A stretch of DNA of 64,000 bases from Dialister pneumosintes (GTDB lineage Bacteria > Bacillota > Negativicutes > Veillonellales > Dialisteraceae), in contig NZ_CP017037.1 in assembly GCF_001717505.1 (NCBI RefSeq), forward strand, positions 907,001-971,000. Direction: 5' to 3'. A program made the position numbers and the translations under genes. Below, piece after piece: positions 35,169 to 43,586 of this stretch; the first letter of the stretch is position 1, and the number at the start of each line of letters is the position of its first letter. A model generated the notes under the pieces. That model did not search any database, had not been told where the DNA came from, and saw nothing but the letters and a program-made list of their open reading frames with translations.

Positions 35169-35621
35169 TTATAAATCTCTTTTATCTTCATCCGATAATT
35201 GATTAAGAATCAGCTCTAATGTATGCCACCCTAATACTGCACATTTCACACGAACCGGCATTTTAGCAATATCTTTTAAGGTATAGGCGGCTTCTAATTC
35301 TTCCAATATATTCACATCGGTAACTTGCCCACGAATCATAGCAAGAAATAGCTGAACCAACCGTCTACTTTCCATTAAGCTTTTTCCTTTAATCAGCTCT
35401 GCCATCATAGCAGTAGATGCTTGACTAATAGCACATCCATTCCCGGTATAAGCTATATCTTCCACCATTCCTTCACGAACTTTAATAGCAACATCAATAT
35501 CATCTCCACAATTAGGATTATGCCCATGTTCCTTTATTGTAGGAGAAACAAGTTCTCTTTTATTAGTTAAATCTTGATTATATTCTAAAATAATATCTGT
35601 ATATAACTGTTTAATATCCAT
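35169..35621 (-). CDS. sufU: Fe-S cluster assembly sulfurtransferase SufU
   Basis: A 150-residue zinc-dependent partner that accepts sulfur from SufS. Zinc ligands are seen in NPNCGDDID (Cys, Asp), GNGCAISQAST and VRVKCAVLGW. The extra stretch typical of SufU compared with IscU is present. Overlaps sufS by one base (TAATG). Last gene of sufCBDSU. Confidence 0.93.
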   Translation of the reverse strand: MDIKQLYTDIILEYNQDLTNKRELVSPTIKEHGHNPNCGDDIDVAIKVREGMVEDIAYTGNGCAISQASTAMMAELIKGKSLMESRRLVQLFLAMIRGQVTDVNILEELEAAYTLKDIAKMPVRVKCAVLGWHTLELILNQLSDEDKRDL

Positions 35622-36853
35622 TAATCGTTATACCCCATAATTTTACGAACTTGTGATAATTTTTCCAAGAAATAGTCAACTTCCAGTTCCGTATTATACA
35701 AATAAAAACTAACTCTACATGTTGAAGGAATCTGTAAATATAAGTGTAACGGCTCTGCACAATGATGACCGGTACGAATACAAATCCCATCAGAAGAAAG
35801 AATTTGTGCTACATCCTCCGGATGAACCCCTTCTACAGTAAATGCAATTAAACCTTCTTTTAATTCTATATCTGTTGAACCTACGATATGAACAAAAGGA
35901 ATTTTTTTCATACCGCTTAAACAACGATGAGTTAATTGTTTTTCTTGTTTTTGAATAAAATCATATCCTATACCGTTTAAAAAGTGAATAGCTGCTGCTA
36001 ACGAAACAGCCCCCTCCACATTAGGAGTACCTGCTTCAAACTTTGCCGGTAAAGATGCAAAAGTTGTTTTTTGTTCTTCTACTTGTTCAATCATATCCCC
36101 GCCCAATAAAAATGGCGGCATTTTTTCCAAAAGTTCTCTTTTAGCATAAAGAACTCCTATCCCTGTAGAAGCACACATTTTATGCCCGGAAAAAACATAA
36201 AAATCACAATTTAAATCTTGTACATCTGTTAATTTATGAGGAATACTTTGTGCACCATCAACGATAACAACAGCTCCATGTGCGTGGGCACGTTGAATTA
36301 AAGTTCGAGAATCAAAATGAAGCCCCAACACATTACTTACTTGTGCAAAAGAAAATATCTTTACACGCGGATCATCCAATTTAGCTAAATCGGCCTCATA
36401 AAATTTTCCAGTCTCTTTATCCACATAAATATAATCTAAAATAGCACCCGTTTTTTCCGCTACTCGCTGCCAAATAACTAAATTAGAGTGATGCTCTGCA
36501 ATCGTAATTAAAATACGATCACCTTTTTTTAAAGTATGTTCAGCATAAGAAGTCGCTATTAAATTTAAGCTTTCCGTTGCATTTCGAGTATAGATAATCT
36601 CATCTGTATCCTTAGCATTAATAAATTCCTTAACAACTTGTTTTGAGTTCTCATAAGCTTCTGATGCTGCTATCGACAATATGTGTGCACCTCGATGCGG
36701 ATTTCCATTATGTGTAGTTGCATAATCAAAAGTAGCTTGCAACACAGATATTGGTTTATGTGTAGTTGCTGCATTATCAAAATACACAAGAGAATGATTT
36801 CCTATTTTTTTATTTAATATAGGAAACTCCTTTCTGATTTTATTACAAATCAT
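35621..36853 (-). CDS. sufS: Cysteine desulfurase SufS
   Basis: A 410-residue pyridoxal-phosphate enzyme that removes sulfur from cysteine. VYFDNAATTHKP, the PLP Lys in FSGHKMCASTGIGVLY and the catalytic Cys in RTGHHCAEPLH are clear. Overlaps the end of sufD by 4 bases. Confidence 0.96.
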   Translation of the reverse strand: MICNKIRKEFPILNKKIGNHSLVYFDNAATTHKPISVLQATFDYATTHNGNPHRGAHILSIAASEAYENSKQVVKEFINAKDTDEIIYTRNATESLNLIATSYAEHTLKKGDRILITIAEHHSNLVIWQRVAEKTGAILDYIYVDKETGKFYEADLAKLDDPRVKIFSFAQVSNVLGLHFDSRTLIQRAHAHGAVVIVDGAQSIPHKLTDVQDLNCDFYVFSGHKMCASTGIGVLYAKRELLEKMPPFLLGGDMIEQVEEQKTTFASLPAKFEAGTPNVEGAVSLAAAIHFLNGIGYDFIQKQEKQLTHRCLSGMKKIPFVHIVGSTDIELKEGLIAFTVEGVHPEDVAQILSSDGICIRTGHHCAEPLHLYLQIPSTCRVSFYLYNTELEVDYFLEKLSQVRKIMGYND

Positions 36854-37896
36854 GCATCCTCCCTTGCCTCTAAATTATATCGAATCGACTCTAACACTTC
36901 AGCTCTTAATCCCTCATCCATTTTATCAATTAGTGGACAAATCAAAGATTCTACCATGATGCGTCTTGCTTCCTGCCATGTAAATCCACGTGTCATTAAA
37001 TAGTAAATAATATTTGCATCAAGCTGGCCTGCACTGGAGGCATGATTTCCCATTACATCATCTTCTGTACACAATAAAAGTGGAAGAGAAATATTTTTAG
37101 TTGTTGAATCTAATTGAATAACATAATCACATTCTTCACCTACAGAACCGCTACATCCACGCTTAAAATCTAATGTACCTCTAAATACTTTTTTTGCATT
37201 GCCAGATAAAGAACCTTTAACATCTATGCAACTGGTCGATTCTTTTCCCATATGATTTATATGATAAAAAAGATCTTGATGTTGAGTTCCTTTCAATGCA
37301 TATACAGCAGTTTCTGTCATATTAGATTTTTGTCCATGTAAATCACCTATACTATGAACAATTATTTTTTCTCCACCCAACATAGCAGAAGCAAACTCTG
37401 CATTAGCTTCTGCGTAAAGAAGTGTATAACGTTGTTCCAACCAAAGTGCATTAGATAAGTTTCTTTCTAAAATAGATACTTTCAAAGTCCCTTGTTTTTT
37501 TACTTCATAGTATGTTGCAGATATAATTTCGCTATTATCTACATTTCCATCCCATACCCAGACTAAAGAAAGAGATGCTTTTTCTCCTACATATATAGAA
37601 AATGCACTTCTGAAGTCCGGATAACCTTCTGTAGTTTGTACCATTATTTGTAAAGAAGCTGATATACCATCCGGAATACAAATAGTGGTTATACCATTTT
37701 TTTGTGATAACGCCAGTAAAGAATCGGATGCTCCTTTAAAAGTAGAGGGTAATTCTCCACCTGTAGATACATATGTCATATCAGAAAAGATAGCTTTACT
37801 ACAACGAGGCGCTTCTTTTATTTCAACAGAAGTATCATTTGTTTTTACATATCGATAAGTTAACCGTGGCAATTCATTGATTTTCATTTTTACCAT
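36850..37896 (-). CDS. sufD: Fe-S cluster assembly protein SufD
   Basis: A 348-residue beta-helix scaffold partner of SufB. The C-terminal CTEDDVMGNHASSAGQLDANIIYYLMTRGFTWQEARRIMVESL is diagnostic; the N-terminal half is diverged and shorter than in E. coli (423 residues). AAGGAGG precedes the ATG. Lies 11 bases after sufB. Confidence 0.92.
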   Translation of the reverse strand: MVKMKINELPRLTYRYVKTNDTSVEIKEAPRCSKAIFSDMTYVSTGGELPSTFKGASDSLLALSQKNGITTICIPDGISASLQIMVQTTEGYPDFRSAFSIYVGEKASLSLVWVWDGNVDNSEIISATYYEVKKQGTLKVSILERNLSNALWLEQRYTLLYAEANAEFASAMLGGEKIIVHSIGDLHGQKSNMTETAVYALKGTQHQDLFYHINHMGKESTSCIDVKGSLSGNAKKVFRGTLDFKRGCSGSVGEECDYVIQLDSTTKNISLPLLLCTEDDVMGNHASSAGQLDANIIYYLMTRGFTWQEARRIMVESLICPLIDKMDEGLRAEVLESIRYNLEAREDA

Positions 37897-37907
37897 AGCG
37901 GCCCTCC

Positions 37908-39320
37908 TTACCCAATCGCCCCTTCGAACTCCAAAGTAATAAGTCTATTCATTTCTACTGCATACTCTAGCGGTAATTCCTTTGAAATAGGCTCAGCAAA
38001 CCCTCGAACAACCATAGCTTTTGCTTCTTCTTCCGAAAATCCTCGACTCATCAAATAATAAATACTTTCATCTGCAATACGACCGATTTTAGCTTCATGC
38101 CCTAAATCAATATCATCATTTTCAATAATAATATCCGGAATTGTATCTGATCTAGACTCATTGTCCAACATTAAAGACTCACAGCTAATCGTGCCTTTAG
38201 CTCCTTGTGCATTTGCTCCAATGTGAACCACGCTGCGATAAATAGCTTCTCCACCGGCTTTAGAGATGGATTTAGAATTAATGTTAATACTTGTGTTTTT
38301 TCCATAAGCTTCTACTTTAGTTCCCGTATCTAAACACTGTCCTTTTCCTGCAAATGTAATACCGGTAAACTCACAAGTAGAGTTATCCCCACGTAATACT
38401 GTATCCGGATACAAGCATGATACATGAGATCCAAAAGACCCGCTCACCCATATCATATGTCCGTTTTCTTCAACTATAGATTTCTTAGTATTCAAATTAT
38501 ACATATTTTTAGACCAGTTCTCTATAGTTGAGTATCGTAAAATAGCATCCTTTTTAACAAAAAGTTCTACTGCACCTGCATGTAAATTGGCAATATTATA
38601 TCGAGGAGCTGAACACCCTTCTATAAAGTGACAAGAAGCTCCCTCTTCTACAATAATTAAAGTATGTTCAAACTGACCTGCACCGGGAGCATTTAACCTA
38701 AAATAACTTTGTAACGGCATTTTTACATCTACCCCTTTAGGGACATATACAAAAGATCCTCCGGACCATACCGCATAATGAAGTGCCGCAAATTTATGAT
38801 AATAAGGTGTAATTAGGGTACCAAAATAAGCTTGGATAATATCTTCATATTTTGTAACTGCTGTTTCAAAATCAACATAAATAACACCTTGTTCTTCTAA
38901 TTCTTTTTGTACATTATGATAAACAACTTCCGAATCATACTGTGCGCCAACACCAGCTAAAGATTTTTTTTCCGCCTCCGGAATTCCTAAGCGATCAAAA
39001 GTATCTCTAATATATTGAGGAAGATCCTCCCACCGAGCTTTAATATCTGTTTTAGGTCGAACATAAGTATCAATCTGATTCATATCTAAATCAGAAATAT
39101 CAGGCATCCACGGCGGAATATCCAACTTGTGATAAACCGCTAATGCATCTAAACGTTTTTTTAACATCCAAACGGGTTCATTCTTCTTGGCGGAAATTTC
39201 TCTTATGATTTCAGATGTAAGACCTGCCTCTGTCTTAAAGGAGAACGAAACTTCATCTTTAATATCATAAATACTTCGGCTAATATCATCAATTTCACTT
39301 TTCTTCCTTTTGCCTACCAT
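37908..39320 (-). CDS. sufB: Fe-S cluster assembly protein SufB
   Basis: The 470-residue core scaffold of the SufBCD complex. VYVPKGVDVKMPLQSYFRLNAPGAGQFEHTLII, HEAKIGRIADESIYYLMSRG and KGTISCESLMLDNESRSDT are near-invariant. Lies 2 bases after sufC. Confidence 0.97.
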   Translation of the reverse strand: MVGKRKKSEIDDISRSIYDIKDEVSFSFKTEAGLTSEIIREISAKKNEPVWMLKKRLDALAVYHKLDIPPWMPDISDLDMNQIDTYVRPKTDIKARWEDLPQYIRDTFDRLGIPEAEKKSLAGVGAQYDSEVVYHNVQKELEEQGVIYVDFETAVTKYEDIIQAYFGTLITPYYHKFAALHYAVWSGGSFVYVPKGVDVKMPLQSYFRLNAPGAGQFEHTLIIVEEGASCHFIEGCSAPRYNIANLHAGAVELFVKKDAILRYSTIENWSKNMYNLNTKKSIVEENGHMIWVSGSFGSHVSCLYPDTVLRGDNSTCEFTGITFAGKGQCLDTGTKVEAYGKNTSININSKSISKAGGEAIYRSVVHIGANAQGAKGTISCESLMLDNESRSDTIPDIIIENDDIDLGHEAKIGRIADESIYYLMSRGFSEEEAKAMVVRGFAEPISKELPLEYAVEMNRLITLEFEGAIG

Positions 39321-39322
39321 AT

Positions 39323-40066
39323 TTACACCTCAGTTCTAAATGCATCAAAACCATTCATTTCGATTACATCAACTAAGTCAGAACCGCCTTCTTTTACAAT
39401 ACGTCCGTCAATAAGCACATGTACCACATCCGGTGGAATAAACTTCAATAATTGATTGAGATGTGTAATAAGAATTAATGCATTTTCTTCCGTATGATAT
39501 GCTTTAATATTTTCAGAAACAGTATGTACTGCATCAACATCAAGACCTGAGTCTGTTTCATCAAGCATAGTAAGTATCGGATTAAGAATTCTCATTTGAA
39601 GAATTTCATTTTTTTTTCGTTCTCCTCCTGAAAATCCATCATTTAAATATCTACCGGCATAAGATTCATCCATATCTAAATCCGTCATACATTGCTTTAT
39701 TAATCTTTTAAAAGGAAATAAGCGCTGTTGCTTACCACTAATAGTTGTCTTAGCTGCACGAATAAAATTCTCTGTTGTAATTCCTGCAATTGCAATAGGA
39801 GTTTGAAAAGATAAAAATAATCCCATTTTAGCACGCTTATCAACAGAAACATCTGTGATATCTTCTCCCTTAAAGAAAATACGACCTTCAGTCACCTCAT
39901 AATTAGGATTACCCATAATAGCATGTAGCAAAGTAGACTTACCTGCCCCATTCACACCCATAATTGCATGAACTTCCCCAGTATTAACAGTAAGATTTAT
40001 TCCTCGGAGAATTTCTTTTTCTCCTATATTTATATGTAAATTTTCTATACGAAGTAATTCACTCAT
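39323..40066 (-). CDS. sufC: Fe-S cluster assembly ATPase SufC
   Basis: A 247-residue ABC-type ATPase that drives SufBD. Walker A is MGVNGAGKSTL, signature NDGFSGGERKKNEILQM, Walker B LTMLDETDSGLD. First gene of the operon, with a promoter and a dyad upstream. Confidence 0.97.
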   Translation of the reverse strand: MSELLRIENLHINIGEKEILRGINLTVNTGEVHAIMGVNGAGKSTLLHAIMGNPNYEVTEGRIFFKGEDITDVSVDKRAKMGLFLSFQTPIAIAGITTENFIRAAKTTISGKQQRLFPFKRLIKQCMTDLDMDESYAGRYLNDGFSGGERKKNEILQMRILNPILTMLDETDSGLDVDAVHTVSENIKAYHTEENALILITHLNQLLKFIPPDVVHVLIDGRIVKEGGSDLVDVIEMNGFDAFRTEV

Positions 40067-40087
40067 ATAATCACCTCAATATCAAAT

Positions 40088-40105
40088 CAGTAATGAATGT
40101 TACTG
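40088..40105. promoter_or_regulatory. Dyad in the suf promoter region, possible operator
   Basis: CAGTAA, 6 bases, TTACTG; it begins 4 bases after the -10 hexamer of the suf promoter and lies 21 bases before the sufC ATG, so a bound protein would block transcription start. Confidence 0.5.
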
Positions 40106-40109
40106 TATT

Positions 40110-40138
40110 ATTTTATATGATTTTGAAAGATAAGTAAA
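40110..40138 (-). promoter_or_regulatory. Candidate promoter of sufCBDSU
   Basis: Minus strand TTTACT (40133-40138), 17 bases, TAAAAT (40110-40115). The remaining bases up to 40307 are AT-rich and hold nothing else I can name. Confidence 0.45.
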
Positions 40139-40307
40139 ACATCTATCCCCTTAGAAAACCGCTCCCCTATTGATTTTATTCCTTATCCAATCTAAAAAAT
40201 CAGTATATATTGGTATTTTTAGATATTTCGAACTAGCTATACTTTTTTTATATACTTCTATCTACTAATTTTGTGGTTAAACTATTTTTCGATTTTTATT
40301 CCTAAAT

Positions 40308-40358
40308 AATAAACAAAATAAAAATGCTACTGTTAGTAGCATTTTTATTTTGTTTATT
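40308..40358 (-). terminator. Long terminator after the amino-acid-binding lipoprotein gene
   Basis: Perfect 23-base arms with a 5-base loop TGTTA (stem core AATGCTAC/GTAGCATT). One arm contains the stop codon of the lipoprotein gene (40357-40359). Confidence 0.9.
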
Positions 40359-41136
40359 ATTTAACCTCAGATGACCCGAACCACTTCTGGTAAATTTTAT
40401 CATAAGTACCATTTTCCTTAAGTTCTTTCATTGCCTTATTAACATCTTGTTGAAGCTGTTCATTATTCTTATTCATTGCAAATACTAATGGAGCCCCTTG
40501 CTTTGCTTCGCCTACAATCTTAGCATCCTGATCTGCCCCTTGTTTCAAATAATACATACTTACCGGATGATCTAAAACTACTGCATCAACAGTCCCTGCT
40601 TTTAATTCCATAAAAGCTTGTGAAATAGAATCCAACTGTTTTACATCGGAAGCTCCTTGCTCTTTTGCAAGACCAACTTGTTCAGTCCCTACTTGTGCAC
40701 CGACAACCTTGCCGGAAAGATCTGTCCAATTTTTAATATTGTCATTATCTTTTTTCACTACGATAACATAGCCATTTTGTTCAAAATAAGGTTCACTGAA
40801 TAACACTTTTTTTGCACGTTCCGGAGTTGCATCCATACCTGAAGCTATCAAGTCAATTTGATTACTTTGAATAGCAGGAATCAAAGCATCAAAACCCATG
40901 CTCTTAAACTCCATTTTTCCACCCATTTGTTTAATAACAGCATCTGCTAAATCTAAATCAAATCCGACATATTTTTCATTTTCAACAAATTCAAATGGAG
41001 GGAATGTCGTTTCTGCCCCTACACGAATGACTTTATCATTATTGGAATTCGAACTCCCACAACCTACTACACCGGTTACAACGGCAGCAATCATACCGAC
41101 TGCTAAAGCCAGTTTACATTTTTTACCCATTTGCAT
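40357..41136 (-). CDS. Amino-acid ABC transporter substrate-binding lipoprotein
   Basis: A 259-residue polar-amino-acid binding protein (PBP2 fold). The lipobox VVGCGSS at about residue 26 anchors it in the membrane; VGAETTFPPFEFVENEKYVGFDLDLADAV, DLIASGMDATPERAK and YDKIYQKWFG are typical of the GlnH/FliY group. The specific ligand cannot be told. No permease or ATPase gene is adjacent, so it is an orphan in this window. It has its own strong promoter and a long terminator. Confidence 0.9.
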   Translation of the reverse strand: MQMGKKCKLALAVGMIAAVVTGVVGCGSSNSNNDKVIRVGAETTFPPFEFVENEKYVGFDLDLADAVIKQMGGKMEFKSMGFDALIPAIQSNQIDLIASGMDATPERAKKVLFSEPYFEQNGYVIVVKKDNDNIKNWTDLSGKVVGAQVGTEQVGLAKEQGASDVKQLDSISQAFMELKAGTVDAVVLDHPVSMYYLKQGADQDAKIVGEAKQGAPLVFAMNKNNEQLQQDVNKAMKELKENGTYDKIYQKWFGSSEVK

Positions 41137-41201
41137 AATAAATCATCTCCATTTATTACTAACTATTAGAATATCTCCCTCTAAGTATTAAGGTTATTGA
41201 A

Positions 41202-41230
41202 ATACTATCAAACTCATTATCATATGTCAA
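41202..41230 (-). promoter_or_regulatory. Promoter of the amino-acid-binding lipoprotein gene
   Basis: Minus strand TTGACA (41225-41230), 17 bases, TAGTAT (41202-41207). The spacer contains TGATAATGAG, a half-site resembling Fur-family boxes, but the second half is poor. Confidence 0.6.
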
Positions 41231-41410
41231 GCATTTTTTGAATATTTATTTAAAAATACTTATATTTATTAATAATTATATTTTTATTCTTAATAAGTAT
41301 ATTTTCTATAAAAGTTGTAACTTGTAACATAGCATTTTATAAAAAATCATTGTATAGTAATGTATAGTACAAATTTATCTGTATTCCTATACTTAACCAG
41401 AAAGGCAGTT

Positions 41411-41989
41411 ATGGAACTTATTACTTTATTTTTAACCGAATGGGGATATCTTGCACTCTTTATATTAATGGCACTGGAAAATATGAATATTCCTATTCCC
41501 AGTGAAATTATTCTTGGTTTTGCCGGATTCCTTGTATATAAGCAAATTTTTTCTTTTATACCAACAATAATTATCGGAACAATTGCAGGTATAGTCGGCT
41601 CTCTCTTATCTTATTGGCTAGGTTATAAAGGAGGCAGAGCTATTCTTTTAAAATATAGTACAACACAAAATTTAACTACGAAAAAATTAGTAGCTGCTAA
41701 TTCTTGGTTTCAAAAATATGGCGGTATTGCAGTATTTACGGGCAGATTACTTCCTGGAATTCGAACATTTATATCATTACCGGCAGGAATTGCACGTTAT
41801 GATCTCTCAAAATTTATTATACTTTCTTTATTTGGGACTATTCCCTGGACATTATTTCTCGTATATTTGGGTGTAATGCTAGGTGAAAACTGGCATATTC
41901 TCTTAAACTGGAAATTGGAAATTTTAATTGCTTCTATATTATTAGTTTTATTTATATTTATAGTATTTTACCTATTTAAGAAAAAATAA
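41411..41989 (+). CDS. DedA family membrane protein (possible undecaprenyl-phosphate flippase)
   Basis: A 192-residue polytopic protein. The family motifs are LENMNIPIPSEIILGFAGF and the re-entrant FTGRLLPGIRTFISLPAGIARY. Some DedA proteins (UptA) return undecaprenyl phosphate to the inner leaflet. The two downstream genes code for enzymes that would release this lipid outside, which suggests such a role here. I start at 41411 with AAAGG 5 bases before; the ATG at 41360 lies in the promoter zone. Confidence 0.9.
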   Translation: MELITLFLTEWGYLALFILMALENMNIPIPSEIILGFAGFLVYKQIFSFIPTIIIGTIAGIVGSLLSYWLGYKGGRAILLKYSTTQNLTTKKLVAANSWFQKYGGIAVFTGRLLPGIRTFISLPAGIARYDLSKFIILSLFGTIPWTLFLVYLGVMLGENWHILLNWKLEILIASILLVLFIFIVFYLFKKK

Positions 41990-41991
41990 TT

Positions 41992-43584
41992 ATGACCACA
42001 TCGCAAAAACGAACTTGTTTACTATTATTGCTTTTAGGCATGGTTCTATATGGACTTTATCTAGGATTCATTCCACTACTTGATCCGGATGAACCTGTCT
42101 ATGGTCAAACGGCAAAAGAAATGCTTATTACAGGTGATTGGCTTTCTCCTCGTATATATGGAGAGTTTTGGTATGATAAACCACCTCTATTTTATTGGTT
42201 AGAAGCTATCAGCTTTTCCTGTTTTGGCATATCTACCTGGTCAGCACGGTTACCTTCCGTAATAGGTGCTATAATTACTTCTATCTATCTCTTCTTATCT
42301 GCATGTCCATTAATCGGTGAAAAAGCTGCAAGAAGAGGTGCTTTTATTTTTGCAACCTCACTGGAAATCATTATCTTAGCACGTAGTGCAGTTACGGATA
42401 CTACCTTACTATTAGCACTTACCGTTGCCATGATGTCCTTTGCTCGAAAAAAATATATTTCTGCTTACACTGCTTGTGGAGTAGCACTTTTAGCCAAAGG
42501 ACCTATCGGATTTGGATTTCCCGCATTAATTGTTGGTTTATGGTTACTTCTTACAAAGCAACTAAATCTGACTAACATAATGAAACTACGATGGATTTGG
42601 GGCATTCCATTAGCATGTCTTATAGGTCTTCCATGGTTTATTTACATGAGTATATATCATGGTTCTACATTTACTGATACATTTTTAGGTTATCACAATA
42701 TCACTCGTTTTATTACACCTGAACACGAAGGGCAAAATCATATTTGGATGTACTTTCTAGTACTTACGGCAGGATTTTTCCCATGGACAGGAACAATTCC
42801 TCTTATTTTCTCTTATGTAAAACATTGGAAGCAAAATAAGGTACTAATGTATTTTATTGTCTGGGCATCTTTTATTTTTGTTTTTTTCTCTTTATCATCT
42901 ACACAACTTTTTTCCTACATTTTACCAATGTATCCTCCATTAGCTTTGTTAAGTGGATACGCTATAACCAAGCTTGAAGAAAAATCAAAGGTTTCTATTT
43001 ACATTCCAACAATGCATTTTATTTTCATTCTAGTTGTAGCAATTGCATTAGCTTTATCCCCTATACTGCCTATAGGGGGAATACTAACAAAACTTTTGAT
43101 TTTCATTAGTTTATTTATTTTAGGCGGAATAAGTGCCTATACCATGAAGAAAAAACTGTTTTCGTATTTTTTCCTTACACAAGGGATTATATCTCTATTC
43201 GTAATTTTATCTGTATGGATATTATTTGCTACATCTATTTCAGAAAACTTTGCATCAAAAAATATTGGAGATAAATTAAGCGCTACACCTTATATCTCTA
43301 CCAATACACTTTATATTGATTCTTTTTACAGACCTGGAATTGCTTTTTACCAAAACATATATGGAAAACCTCTTCCTAATGCAAATGCTGCAATTACAGT
43401 AAGCCCCCATAATACACAAAATATTTATCTCCCAAGTTCTTCAAAAGAAATTACTATTCCCCAAAATTCTTATTTCCTAGTTCAAAAAAAGACTTATAAT
43501 AAATATCCAGAATCAGAAAAAAAGAACTTCTCTATTCTTTGGGAACTGGATACTGCTTATTTCCTCATTAAAAAAGGAGTCTAA
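41992..43584 (+). CDS. ArnT-like (GT83/PMT) lipid-linked glycosyltransferase, copy 1
   Basis: A 530-residue protein with about 12 membrane segments, of the ArnT/PMT family that moves a sugar from a polyprenyl phosphate to an acceptor on the outer face of the inner membrane. The catalytic acidic pair is in PLLDPDEPVYGQTAKEML, followed by FWYDKPPLFYWLEA and STWSARLPSVIGA. Similar to the next gene throughout. It begins 2 bases after dedA. Whether the sugar goes to lipid A is not shown. Confidence 0.87.
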   Translation: MTTSQKRTCLLLLLLGMVLYGLYLGFIPLLDPDEPVYGQTAKEMLITGDWLSPRIYGEFWYDKPPLFYWLEAISFSCFGISTWSARLPSVIGAIITSIYLFLSACPLIGEKAARRGAFIFATSLEIIILARSAVTDTTLLLALTVAMMSFARKKYISAYTACGVALLAKGPIGFGFPALIVGLWLLLTKQLNLTNIMKLRWIWGIPLACLIGLPWFIYMSIYHGSTFTDTFLGYHNITRFITPEHEGQNHIWMYFLVLTAGFFPWTGTIPLIFSYVKHWKQNKVLMYFIVWASFIFVFFSLSSTQLFSYILPMYPPLALLSGYAITKLEEKSKVSIYIPTMHFIFILVVAIALALSPILPIGGILTKLLIFISLFILGGISAYTMKKKLFSYFFLTQGIISLFVILSVWILFATSISENFASKNIGDKLSATPYISTNTLYIDSFYRPGIAFYQNIYGKPLPNANAAITVSPHNTQNIYLPSSSKEITIPQNSYFLVQKKTYNKYPESEKKNFSILWELDTAYFLIKKGV

Positions 43585-43586
43585 TT

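Noticed and set aside
41202-41230. Fur box in the promoter of the amino-acid-binding lipoprotein
   Set aside because: One half (TGATAATGAG) fits, but the other half does not, so I do not claim an operator.
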